Positions 24,410-32,846 of a stretch of 64,000 bases of DNA are shown here, one piece after another; the stretch's first letter is position 1, and every line of letters starts with the position of its first letter. The notes beneath the pieces are model-generated. The model was not told the origin of the DNA and did not search any database. It saw only the letters and a program-made list of their open reading frames with translations. This stretch comes from CAZGXI01 sp964529715 (GTDB lineage Bacteria; Chloroflexota; Anaerolineae; Aggregatilineales; Ch27). Both the position numbers and the translations under genes were made by a program. The stretch lies in assembly GCA_964529715.1 (NCBI GenBank), contig CAZGXI010000020.1:1-64000 (forward strand), read 5' to 3'.

Positions 24410-26044
24410 TTACGCCTGCTCGTCGGTCGGCAAGATCACGACGAATGTTGTGCCCTGGCCAATCGTACTGCTCACTTCGATGCGCCCGCCGTGCCCTTCG
24501 ATGATTCCATAGCTCACCGACAGACCCAGACCCGATCCGTCCGGCTTGGTCGAAAAGAACGGGTCGAAGATGCGGCCCAGGTCACTTTCAGAGATGCCTA
24601 CCCCTGTATCGGTGAACCGGATATGTATTTCCCCGCCCTGTTGACTGACGGCTATCGTCAACTGGCCACCACCGGGCATGGCTTGCTGAGCATTCAGGAT
24701 CAGATTCAGAATAACCTGCTTGAGTTGATCCTCGTTTGCCCGCACCGGACGGGTTGGCGTGATCTGTTTGGAAACAACCACCTGTTCCCGCGCCAACTGG
24801 GGTTCGACCAGACGCAGCACTTCGGAGATAAGTTCAGGTACATCTACCGGCGCCATCTCGCCGGAACCGGGCCGTGCGAAGTCTAGCAGGCGGCTTACAA
24901 TGCGGCGGATGCGTTGTACATCCTGCTCGGCAACGGTTAACAGTTCGCGGTCCACCGGGCGTCTGGAGTCAACGTCTTCGATGGCAAGTTCCAGACAGTT
25001 GCGGATGGCCTGGAGCGGGTTGTTGACTTCGTGGGCAATCCCGGCAGACAGACGCCCCAACGAGGCCAGCTTTTCGGAGCGGACCAACTGCGATTGTGCC
25101 GCCCGCAATGCCGAGGTGCGCTCCGCAACCATATTTTCTAGGTTGAGGGCATAGTGTCGCAGTTCGGCGTAAAGCTCTGCGTTGCGGATTGCCAGGGCTG
25201 CCTGCTCGGTAATCGATTCGAGCAGGCGTAGATGGTTCTCATCGTACCACTCGGCCTGGCGGTGCCCCAGTACCAACACGCCCAGCACATCGCCGTGATG
25301 CACGATGCGCGTCCCCACGATGGCATGGCAGTCCGGCGGCAGTAACACCCGTTGGGGGTCGGATGACAGCACAGATTGCTCCGTTTGGAGCATGGTAGCC
25401 ACCAGCGAGTCGGGATGCTCGATCAGTTTCTGGATGGCCGTGTCAGACATCCCCTGCGGATCGAGGACGCGCCAGGCTGTCGGGCGCGTCTGCTGGTCCA
25501 ACAGGCACAGCAACACCTGTTCACTCGGCAGCTCAGTGGTACATACGGATACGATCAGGTCCAGCAGCGCGTCGAGTTGAAGGCGCTGGTTAAACTCCCG
25601 CCCGATCCGCACCAGGGCTTCCAGTTCTTCGGTGCGACGTTGCAGGCGCTCTTCGAGCTGGCGCGCGTGGATTTTGCTGCGCCCGCGTGCTAATAGTTCA
25701 TGGGGGTTGAAGGGTTTGAGAACATAGTCGTCTGCGCCCAGGCCCAACCCTTTGGCGACATCCGTCGGTTCACGCGCCGCCGCAGTGATGAAGATCGTCG
25801 GGATATGCGCCGTGATTTTGTTCTGGCGTAGCCGCCGCAACACTTCAAAGCCGTTGAGGCCCGGCATCTGTACGTCCATCAGGATCAGGTCCGGCTTTAG
25901 GGCTTCGGCCCGTTCCAATGCCGTCGTTCCATCAGCTACACCTTCAACTTGGAACCCATCCCGCGAAAACAATCGCCGCAGCAACACCACCATATCCGGC
26001 TCGTCGTCGGCAATGAGCACCAGGGGTTGACGTTCTTCGGGCAT
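24410..26044 (-). CDS. Hybrid signalling protein: receiver-GAF-histidine kinase
   Basis: This 544-residue protein has an N-terminal receiver domain (about 7-125; phospho-acceptor Asp57 in LILMDVQMPG, switch Lys in VLKPFNPHE). A GAF-like domain (about 150-300, ending ITEQAALAIRNAELYAEL) and a coiled coil follow. The kinase core has the H-box AGIAHEVNNPLQ (His338), N-box NLILNAQQAMPGGG, G1 FTDTGVGISESDLG and G2 GSGLGLSVSYGIIEGHGG. An N-terminal receiver suggests it is itself controlled by another kinase. There is no membrane span. It converges with the signal-less binding-protein gene 37 bases away. Confidence 0.92.
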   Translation of the reverse strand: MPEERQPLVLIADDEPDMVVLLRRLFSRDGFQVEGVADGTTALERAEALKPDLILMDVQMPGLNGFEVLRRLRQNKITAHIPTIFITAAAREPTDVAKGLGLGADDYVLKPFNPHELLARGRSKIHARQLEERLQRRTEELEALVRIGREFNQRLQLDALLDLIVSVCTTELPSEQVLLCLLDQQTRPTAWRVLDPQGMSDTAIQKLIEHPDSLVATMLQTEQSVLSSDPQRVLLPPDCHAIVGTRIVHHGDVLGVLVLGHRQAEWYDENHLRLLESITEQAALAIRNAELYAELRHYALNLENMVAERTSALRAAQSQLVRSEKLASLGRLSAGIAHEVNNPLQAIRNCLELAIEDVDSRRPVDRELLTVAEQDVQRIRRIVSRLLDFARPGSGEMAPVDVPELISEVLRLVEPQLAREQVVVSKQITPTRPVRANEDQLKQVILNLILNAQQAMPGGGQLTIAVSQQGGEIHIRFTDTGVGISESDLGRIFDPFFSTKPDGSGLGLSVSYGIIEGHGGRIEVSSTIGQGTTFVVILPTDEQA

Positions 26045-26160
26045 AGCGGAATTCCTTCAAACAAAAGATTTTCCCGGCCACTGATCTTTCCTATAACCGT
26101 ACAGCAAAATGCAAGGTAAAGCCAGTTTGAGCGGCTGCACTCGTGTTTCAACTGGCGCTG

Positions 26161-26169
26161 TGCTAAAAT
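26161..26169 (+). promoter_or_regulatory. Extended -10 element before the S41 protease pair
   Basis: TGCTAAAAT at 26161-26169 fits an extended -10 box (TGnTAAAAT) 31 bases before ATG 26200. No clear -35 box is seen. Confidence 0.35.
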
Positions 26170-26199
26170 GCGGCGTGTACCTCGGTTACTTCAAGGGCA

Positions 26200-27423
26200 A
26201 TGGTTAACAGTATGCCACCCAAACGAGTTTCACGAAGCATGGTACTGTCGTTGATAGGTCGGGGTTTTTTGATCGGTCTGGTTTTGTGTGCGGTGTTTAT
26301 GGCCGGCTTCTTTTTCCGCGACGGGTTGGGTTCGACCGTGACCCCGTCACGGGTGTTGGCCGAGCCGGGGAATTATCCCTTGCTGGCCGAGGTTCACACC
26401 CTGCTGGAGGGCAACTATCTGCGGGACCTGCCCACGCAGCAGGAATTTGAATACGCGGCTATTCGCGGCGCGCTCAATTCCCTGCATGACCCTTACACCT
26501 TTTTCGTCGATCCGCCCGTTGCGCAGAGCGAATCCGACGTGCTGGCTGGGCATTATGGCGGCATTGGCGTCCAGGTGCAGCACGCCGCTGACGGCAGTTT
26601 TGTCTTGTACCCGTTTCGTGAAGGTCCTGCTGAGCGTGCAGGCATTGAGGACGGCGATACGCTTTTGCAAGTAGACGACCTAGTGATCACGCCGCGCGAG
26701 CGCATCGACGTGATCGATCAGGCCATGCGAGGCGAGGTGGGTAACGGCAACGGCGTGGTTCTGCGCGTCCTCAAGCGAGCGACCAATCAGGAACAAACCT
26801 ATACCATTGCGTTTGAGGTGATCGAAGTGCCGTCGGTAATCTGGCGGACGCTGGTTGAAGATGCCCGGATCGGCTACGTGCAGATTCAGCGCTTCACCAG
26901 CCGCACGCCAGATGAACTGCGAGCTGCGCTGCAAGAACTGCGCAATGCCGAGATTGCTGCCTGGATTGTGGACTTACGCGACAATGCCGGTGGGCTGCTC
27001 CAAGAATCCATCCAGGCTGCTGACGAATTCCTGGATGAAGGGGTGATTGTCTACGAACGAACCCGCGACTCGGAGCACGAATATCTGGCTGCATCCGGTG
27101 GCCTGGGCGTTGAACTGCCAATGGCCGTCTTGATCAATCACGGCACGGCCAGTGCCGCCGAGCTGGTCGCTGGGGCGTTACAGGCGCACGAGCGCGGCAT
27201 CCTGATCGGTCAGGCAACCTATGGTAAAGGGTCGGTCCAGTTGATCTTCCGGCTGTCCGATCAGTCTTCGGTGCACATCACGTCGGCGGAATGGCTCACC
27301 CCCAACCGCGCACAACTGGAAAACAACGGCCTTACGCCGGATATTGCGATGATCCCGGCAGAAGACGGGCGAGATGTGGAAATCGGGGAAGCGATACGTT
27401 ATCTTCAGGAGCAAATACGATGA
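26200..27423 (+). CDS. Carboxyl-terminal processing protease, S41 family, first copy
   Basis: This 407-residue exported serine protease has an N-terminal membrane anchor (VLSLIGRGFLIGLVLCAVFMAGFFF), a helical N-domain with the family motif YAAIRGALNSLHDPYTFF and a PDZ domain (about 115-200). The S41 core carries Ser318 in NHGTASAAELVAGAL and Lys343 in ATYGKGSVQ, exactly 25 residues apart as in the Ser/Lys dyad of CtpA enzymes. It cleaves exported or membrane proteins from the C-terminus. The stop overlaps the start of the second copy (ATGA). An alternative start is ATG 26212. Confidence 0.93.
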   Translation: MVNSMPPKRVSRSMVLSLIGRGFLIGLVLCAVFMAGFFFRDGLGSTVTPSRVLAEPGNYPLLAEVHTLLEGNYLRDLPTQQEFEYAAIRGALNSLHDPYTFFVDPPVAQSESDVLAGHYGGIGVQVQHAADGSFVLYPFREGPAERAGIEDGDTLLQVDDLVITPRERIDVIDQAMRGEVGNGNGVVLRVLKRATNQEQTYTIAFEVIEVPSVIWRTLVEDARIGYVQIQRFTSRTPDELRAALQELRNAEIAAWIVDLRDNAGGLLQESIQAADEFLDEGVIVYERTRDSEHEYLAASGGLGVELPMAVLINHGTASAAELVAGALQAHERGILIGQATYGKGSVQLIFRLSDQSSVHITSAEWLTPNRAQLENNGLTPDIAMIPAEDGRDVEIGEAIRYLQEQIR

Positions 27424-28709
27424 AACTTGGTGTATTTGGTGAGGATGCACGGTCAATGAAACTGACATCTTCTGCAACTTCATCACAGGGACTGGAACTG
27501 CCTCGCCTTAAGCCGGGCTGGCAGGTGATGACCATTGCCATTGCGCTGATCCTGGTAGCCGGCGGGGGATTTTTTGTCGGCTTCGTGACGGCGGGCGGGG
27601 CTGCTGCCGGAACGCCGCAGCAGGCTAACCCGCCCGGTTTCGAGGTCTTTTGGGAAGTGTGGAATTATATTGAGCGGGAGTTTTACTACGACACCCCCTC
27701 GGTCGAAGAGCGTACCTATGGGGCAATCCGAGGGATGCTGGCGTCGTTAGGAGATGACTATACCGCTTTCATTCAGCCGAGCATCGCCCAGATTGAACGT
27801 CAGAACGTCGAGGGCAGCTTCGGCGGGATCGGCGCTTACGTCCGCCTGAACGAGTTTGGGCAGTTATATATCGTCTATGCCTTCCCCAATCACCCGGCGC
27901 AGGCTGCTGGTCTGCGCGATGGCGACATCGTACTGAGTGTAGACGGGCGCTCTCTAGAAAACCTCACGCTGGCAGAAGGGACTGCCCTGATTCGTGGCCC
28001 TATCGGGACGGTCGTGCATATGGAGATATACCGCCCTTCGACCGACGAGAGTTTTGAGGTCGATGTTGAACGCCGCCAGATTGAAGTGCCGACGGTTTAC
28101 GGCCAAATGCTAGACGGCAATGTGGCTTATGTGTCGTTGTTCCAGTTCAACGGCATTGCTACCAGCGAGCTGGAGGAACAAATCACGGCGCTGTTGGCAG
28201 AAAACCCACGCGCCCTGATCTTTGATCTGCGCGGCAATCCGGGTGGGTTGTTAGACGAGGCGATTGGCGTCAGCGACCTGTTTTTGCCGCAGGGCCTGGT
28301 TGCCACACAGCGGACCAGTCTGGCTGCTGAGGAACGGCCCTTCTATGCAGACAGCGGTGATGTGGCGGAAACGGTGCCGCTGATCGTGTTGATCGACGGC
28401 GGCAGCGCCAGCGCCTCGGAGATCGTCGCCGGGGCGATCAGCGACCGCCATCGCGGCATCTTGATCGGCACGCCTACGTTCGGCAAAGGCTCGATCCAGT
28501 TGCTTCATGATCTGTCAGACGGTTCGCAGTTGCGCATCACTTACGGCGCATGGTACACCCCGAACGAAGACCCGCTGGAGGGCGTGGGGCTACAGCCGGA
28601 CATCCTAGTCGAACTGCCAGAAGACCTGACCACACTTCAGCCCGGCGATGACCCCTGGCTCGATGCGGCAATGGCGTACATTGATGAGCATTATCCGGGC
28701 GCAGAATAG
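27420..28709 (+). CDS. Carboxyl-terminal processing protease, S41 family, second copy
   Basis: This 429-residue paralogue of the preceding protease starts at ATG 27420, with AGGAG upstream and a four-base overlap with the first gene. It has a cytosolic tail, a membrane helix (MTIAIALILVAGGGFFVGFV), the N-domain motif YGAIRGMLASLGDDYTAF, PDZ (about 120-210), and the catalytic Ser331 in GGSASASEIVAG with Lys356 in PTFGKGSIQ, again 25 residues apart. Both copies look active, and their PDZ and C-terminal regions diverge, so different substrates or a hetero-oligomer are possible. Confidence 0.93.
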   Translation: MKLGVFGEDARSMKLTSSATSSQGLELPRLKPGWQVMTIAIALILVAGGGFFVGFVTAGGAAAGTPQQANPPGFEVFWEVWNYIEREFYYDTPSVEERTYGAIRGMLASLGDDYTAFIQPSIAQIERQNVEGSFGGIGAYVRLNEFGQLYIVYAFPNHPAQAAGLRDGDIVLSVDGRSLENLTLAEGTALIRGPIGTVVHMEIYRPSTDESFEVDVERRQIEVPTVYGQMLDGNVAYVSLFQFNGIATSELEEQITALLAENPRALIFDLRGNPGGLLDEAIGVSDLFLPQGLVATQRTSLAAEERPFYADSGDVAETVPLIVLIDGGSASASEIVAGAISDRHRGILIGTPTFGKGSIQLLHDLSDGSQLRITYGAWYTPNEDPLEGVGLQPDILVELPEDLTTLQPGDDPWLDAAMAYIDEHYPGAE

Positions 28710-28720
28710 CGCGGCAGCAT

Positions 28721-28743
28721 GCCGGGAGCGCAGTGCTCCCGGC
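28721..28743 (+). other. Intergenic hairpin before smpB
   Basis: A perfect 9-base stem GCCGGGAGC / GCTCCCGGC (28721-28729 and 28735-28743) with loop GCAGT lies between the second protease and smpB. No U-run follows, so it is more likely a processing or attenuation structure than a full terminator. Confidence 0.4.
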
Positions 28744-28763
28744 GGAAGACCTCAGGCCAATCT

Positions 28764-29243
28764 ATGAGCAAGCAAATTCCCGGCAGCGACCGCAAGATCG
28801 TGGCGACCAATCGCAAGGCGCAGCACGAGTATTTTCTTGAAGATAGCTTTGAGGCCGGGATCGTCCTGGTCGGATCGGAGATCAAATCTGTCCGGGCAGG
28901 CCGCGTTAATCTCCGGGAAGGCTATGTTGAGGTCCGTGACGGCGAACTGTGGCTGGTGGGGGTGCACATTGCGGATTACAGTCAGGCTGGACGGTTCGGG
29001 CACGATCCCACCAGGGCGCGTAAGCTACTGTTACACCGCAAGGAGATTAATCGCCTGATCGGGCGCGTGCAGGAAAAGGGCTATACCCTTGTTCCAACGC
29101 TGATGTATCTCAAGCGTGGGCTGGCGAAGGTCGAGATCGCCCTGGCGCGCGGCAAAAAACAGTATGACAAGCGCGAGGCCATCGCCGAGCGCGACAGTAA
29201 GCGCCAGATCGAGCGCGCTCTGCGCGAGCGCTACCGGGAATAG
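28764..29243 (+). CDS. smpB: SsrA-binding protein SmpB
   Basis: This 159-residue partner of tmRNA acts in trans-translation, rescuing stalled ribosomes. The family landmarks are IVATNRKAQHEYFLEDSFEAG, LVGSEIKSVRAGRVNLREGYVEV, YSQAGRFGHDPTRARKLLLHRKEI and the basic C-terminal tail KKQYDKREAIAERDSKRQIE, which reads the empty mRNA channel. Start ATG 28764 gives the standard N-terminus. No tmRNA gene was recognised in this window. Confidence 0.96.
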   Translation: MSKQIPGSDRKIVATNRKAQHEYFLEDSFEAGIVLVGSEIKSVRAGRVNLREGYVEVRDGELWLVGVHIADYSQAGRFGHDPTRARKLLLHRKEINRLIGRVQEKGYTLVPTLMYLKRGLAKVEIALARGKKQYDKREAIAERDSKRQIERALRERYRE

Positions 29244-29265
29244 ATTTTTAGCCGAGGAGTCCGCT

Positions 29266-30078
29266 GTGGAAATCGCGCCTGAGCCGCCTAAAGTCTGGCC
29301 GACCTCCATTCGCGGCATCAACAACCTGCCGCCGCCACAAAAATACGCTATCTACCGGACATTGATCCTTTCTTGGGCTTATGAGCGGTTCGACATTGAC
29401 TATCAGACCCTGACTCATAACGGCCAGGATGTTGTCAATATCAACGGTCCGCCTGGCAGCCGATCTGTTGAGATCAGTATCCGACAGAATCCCGGCGATC
29501 AGGACCCGGTCATGTACCTGCACATGGCTGATACATTCAATCACCAGTTGATGGTGTTGTTGGTGATGATCAACGATCCTGATTCACCACGCTTTGCCGT
29601 TGACCGTGACCCGGATGGCAATCCGACTCACCTGGGAACGCAAGGGCGCAATATTCTGGCAGAGGTGGCTGCGATGCAGGCCGGGCTTGCACCAGGGCAG
29701 ATTCGGGCAGGGTTGCGAGTCTTTCGGATGGCCGTGCCTGCGTTCGAGGGATTCGTCACCCGTATGGGACACAACATGTTCCTGATCGAGCCGTTCGCCT
29801 ATCATAATGCCATCAGCTTCGAGCGGTACGGTTTCAGTTATATGCAAGGGCGTAAACAGATGGAATGGATTCACCAGGAGTTCCAGCCCGGCGGCGAGCT
29901 GTACCGGAAACTCGACGGTTCGACGCCATTCCGCCAGCCCGATGCCTGGAAAACGGTGCGTGGTCGATCCTGGGCTATCCATGACGGTATCCTGGGCCAT
30001 CCTTTCACGGGTTTCCAGATGTACAAACGTATCGGTGTTCGCGCTGGAGTAGTCACGTTCCCCGACGCGCGCTGGTAA
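29266..30078 (+). CDS. Conserved-looking protein of unknown function
   Basis: This 270-residue soluble protein starts at GTG 29266 with GAGGAG seven bases upstream, 22 bases after the smpB stop. No signal peptide, membrane helix or known catalytic motif is visible. Aromatic residues and segments such as RFDIDYQTLTHNGQDVV, MYLHMADTFNHQLMVLLVMI and NAISFERYGFSYMQGRKQM suggest a compact alpha/beta fold; the last segment, ahead of a short hinge, vaguely resembles the end of acetyltransferase-like domains, which is not enough for a call. It is probably co-transcribed with smpB. Confidence 0.7.
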   Translation: MEIAPEPPKVWPTSIRGINNLPPPQKYAIYRTLILSWAYERFDIDYQTLTHNGQDVVNINGPPGSRSVEISIRQNPGDQDPVMYLHMADTFNHQLMVLLVMINDPDSPRFAVDRDPDGNPTHLGTQGRNILAEVAAMQAGLAPGQIRAGLRVFRMAVPAFEGFVTRMGHNMFLIEPFAYHNAISFERYGFSYMQGRKQMEWIHQEFQPGGELYRKLDGSTPFRQPDAWKTVRGRSWAIHDGILGHPFTGFQMYKRIGVRAGVVTFPDARW

Positions 30079-30108
30079 CGTGTTGTTGCCAGGTGTTCAG
30101 TCACCTTC

Positions 30109-32670
30109 ATGCAGGCTCATTCGCGTTCTCTGGTGCTGTCTGCTGCGAATCTCAAGCGCGTTCTGGATGCGGCGCGTGCTGCCAGACCGCTGCCTGCCAC
30201 GCCGCTGAGAGCATTTGCGCTGCTTGAACAGCGACTAACCGATCCGTCGGTAGTCGCCGGGAGTGCTGCCGCCGACCTGGCTCTGCTGGAATGGCTGAAC
30301 GACGAGATTATCGAGGGGCTGTGTGGCCAGCGCGCCCATTACCACCTGCCGCCGCCGGACGTCACGATGTCGCTGGAGCGGGTGGTCGAGGCGCTGGCAT
30401 CTGATTTCCGGCAAGGCGCAGCAGAACTGGAGGCCTGGAGTCTACTGTTTATGCGCTACGTGCGCGTTGATCTGGATTTATCCTGGGAGCGGCTGGAGAC
30501 CATCACCGGGCAAGATCAACGCACCCTGCGCCGTCGTCAGGATCGCGGCCTGCGGCGGCTGACGCACCGCCTGATCCAGCGCGAGCAGATGGCGCGCCGT
30601 GAGGCACATCGAGACCGTCTGCGGCGGGCCATTCCTCCCCTGCCGGGTCATGAGATCGTGGGGCGGGCCGCATCCTTCAATCGGGCGTGGTCCAGGCTAA
30701 TGGCAAATACATCGCGCCGCCATGTGGCCTTCATTGGGCCGGGGGGCATCGGCAAGACGGCGCTGGCGCTGCTGCTGACTCATCGTCTGATCGCCGAGGC
30801 CGATCTGGATAGTGTGATCTGGCTCGTCGCCTCTCGAAACCTTACATCTGCTGCTCTGACTGCACGCTGCGCTGAGGCATTGGCGCTGCCGTCTGGTGAT
30901 GGGAATGCCCTGCGTGCGGTTTGTCAGGCGTGGAATGTTTTGATCATCCTGGACGAAGCGGACTCTCTTTTCGAAGACGAGCCGGGAATGGCCGCTTTTT
31001 TGAGCCTGGTTGCGGAAGCCCGGCTGCTGTTGACGAGTCGCCTGACCGTGCCAGGGGAGCTTGATCTTTTCGCCGTCGAGCTGCCGGAACTCTCGAAAGG
31101 GGATGCTCAGACTATTGTGGCGCGCGTATGGCCGGAAGATCGGGTGCTCGAACCGGAACGCTGGCGGCTGATCTGGCGGCAGGCAGGCGGTAATCCACTA
31201 GCGTTAGAAGTCGCCACACGGCTGGCAGCACGTGTATCCCGACATGCACTTGAAGCGGTCTGGCCGCAGACCCAGTTTCCTGATCAGGTCGCCCTGCTAG
31301 ACAGTCTTTACGAGCGCGCCTGGGATCGGCTTGACCCTGCCGCACGCCGGTTCTGGCTGGCAGCATGGCTGTTGCCTCCCCGTTCGATTCTGCACGATCT
31401 GGTTTCCCTTGCCGGTGGACTTTCTCCGGTGCAGGCAGCTCAGGCGGCGCAGCAGTTAGGGCAACTTTCGTTGTTAGATCTGGACGCCGACGGAGACCGC
31501 TACCGGCTGCACAGTGTGACGCGGGCGTTTCTTCGACAAAAGGTTAACGCCCAGTCAGAAATTGCAGGCTGGGCGCATGAGGGCGCGCTCCGGCTGGGAA
31601 AAGCCCTCCCCGGATCGCCCTATGCGGCGTCATTGGCCTATCATCTGCTGGATATGGCAGATGTTCTTGCCCTTACGCCGACATGGTGCGTAGAGGCGAT
31701 CCGCGCCGTCTGGACTGACATTACTCGCCAGGGAATGTGGTCTACCTGGCGTCCATTGCTGGGACGGCTGATCGCGTGGACAGGAGAGGTATCGCCGGAG
31801 GTTCAGGCTGCGTTGCACTGTTGGCTGGGAGTTGCCTGCCGTTGGACCGGCTCAAGTGATCTGGCAGAGCAGTATCTCAATCTGGCAGCGCAACTGGCTG
31901 CTGAGGCGAGTGATCTTCAGCAGCAGGCGGGTGCGCTGGTTGAACTGGGCGTCGTGTATCGCTACCAGCGCCGTTACGCCCAAGCCCGGTCACATGTGCA
32001 GCAGGCCACCATGATTTTCCAACAGCTTCGGAATTCGGAGGGGGAAAATCGTTGCCGGCTGGAACTAGCCCGTCTGGCATTGGATGAGCAGCAGCCCGCC
32101 CTGGCTCTTGAACAACTGCAAGGACTGCCGGTTTCGGCCTATGTGGCAGCCCTGGCCTGTGACGCCCATCTGGCGCTGGGGAACTTCCGCCAGGCGCTCA
32201 TTTTCGCCGAACGGGCGTTGAGTCTTGCCGCCGGCGACCGTCCTAACCTGGCACGGGCACAGGCGACGGTAGGCCGGACTTACCTGGTGATGGGACGGCT
32301 GGACGAGGCTGAGGATCACCTGTCCGCTGCGCTGTCGCTGCTGGAACGGGGACAGGACGTTCTTGGGTGGGCACGCGCCGCTGGGGCATTGGCTCGTGTA
32401 TACCATCTTCAGGGCCGCATCGATGAAGCCTGTCCTCTGCTAGAAGAGGCGGCAGCGCAGCAGCGCGTGATCAGAGATCAGGTTGGCCTGTTTACTACGC
32501 TGCAAACGACGCTGGCCGTCGGTGTCGATCTAACGGCACGCGTGTTGGAGTCCGCTGACAAGGAACGTGCGTCAGACCTGGCGATCTGGATACGCCAGAT
32601 CGACGCCGAATGGCGTGCACTGGCCGATATGACACAGCCAGAGACGCGGCAACGGGGCGAGTTGATCTAA
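30109..32670 (+). CDS. STAND-type (NB-ARC/AAA) ATPase with C-terminal TPR array
   Basis: This 853-residue protein resembles signalling ATPases that assemble on a trigger. Residues 1-190 are helical and contain a DNA-binding-like segment, TGQDQRTLRRRQDRGLRRL. The P-loop ATPase (about 195-480) has Walker A GPGGIGKTA (210-217), Walker B VLIILDEADSL (Asp282), LLLTSRL as sensor 1 and GGNPLALEVA as the GxP motif typical of STAND proteins. A winged-helix-like region follows. TPRs fill the rest, e.g. AGALVELGVVYRYQRRYAQA and GRTYLVMGRLDEAEDHLSAA. No effector enzyme domain is fused, so it may be a regulator or act with a neighbour. Start MQAHSRSLVL. Confidence 0.85.
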   Translation: MQAHSRSLVLSAANLKRVLDAARAARPLPATPLRAFALLEQRLTDPSVVAGSAAADLALLEWLNDEIIEGLCGQRAHYHLPPPDVTMSLERVVEALASDFRQGAAELEAWSLLFMRYVRVDLDLSWERLETITGQDQRTLRRRQDRGLRRLTHRLIQREQMARREAHRDRLRRAIPPLPGHEIVGRAASFNRAWSRLMANTSRRHVAFIGPGGIGKTALALLLTHRLIAEADLDSVIWLVASRNLTSAALTARCAEALALPSGDGNALRAVCQAWNVLIILDEADSLFEDEPGMAAFLSLVAEARLLLTSRLTVPGELDLFAVELPELSKGDAQTIVARVWPEDRVLEPERWRLIWRQAGGNPLALEVATRLAARVSRHALEAVWPQTQFPDQVALLDSLYERAWDRLDPAARRFWLAAWLLPPRSILHDLVSLAGGLSPVQAAQAAQQLGQLSLLDLDADGDRYRLHSVTRAFLRQKVNAQSEIAGWAHEGALRLGKALPGSPYAASLAYHLLDMADVLALTPTWCVEAIRAVWTDITRQGMWSTWRPLLGRLIAWTGEVSPEVQAALHCWLGVACRWTGSSDLAEQYLNLAAQLAAEASDLQQQAGALVELGVVYRYQRRYAQARSHVQQATMIFQQLRNSEGENRCRLELARLALDEQQPALALEQLQGLPVSAYVAALACDAHLALGNFRQALIFAERALSLAAGDRPNLARAQATVGRTYLVMGRLDEAEDHLSAALSLLERGQDVLGWARAAGALARVYHLQGRIDEACPLLEEAAAQQRVIRDQVGLFTTLQTTLAVGVDLTARVLESADKERASDLAIWIRQIDAEWRALADMTQPETRQRGELI

Positions 32671-32690
32671 GTCTAGCTGGCAGGTACAAT
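32662..32690 (+). promoter_or_regulatory. Promoter of tRNA-Arg
   Basis: TTGATC (32662-32667) and TACAAT (32685-32690), spacer 17, end 15 bases before the tRNA. The -35 box overlaps the last codons of the STAND ATPase gene. Confidence 0.65.
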
Positions 32691-32704
32691 AGGATTACTT
32701 TTCA

Positions 32705-32777
32705 GCCCCCGTAGCTCAGGGGATAGAGCGACGGCCTTCGGAGCCGTGCGTCGTGGGTTCGAATCCTACCGGGGGCG
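32705..32777 (+). tRNA. tRNA-Arg (anticodon TCG)
   Basis: A 7-base acceptor stem (GCCCCCG with CGGGGGC) closes a standard cloverleaf. It has D-arm AGCTCAGGGGATAGAGC, anticodon stem ACGGC/GCCGT with loop CTTCGGA and T-arm GTGGG-TTCGAAT-CCTAC. The anticodon TCG reads CGA. The discriminator is G and CCA is not encoded. Confidence 0.95.
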
Positions 32778-32846
32778 CTGTGCTCTATTTGTTGGGAACA
32801 TCGAGGATTTTCAGGTATACCACCATCTCGATGGGAATGACTGTTT

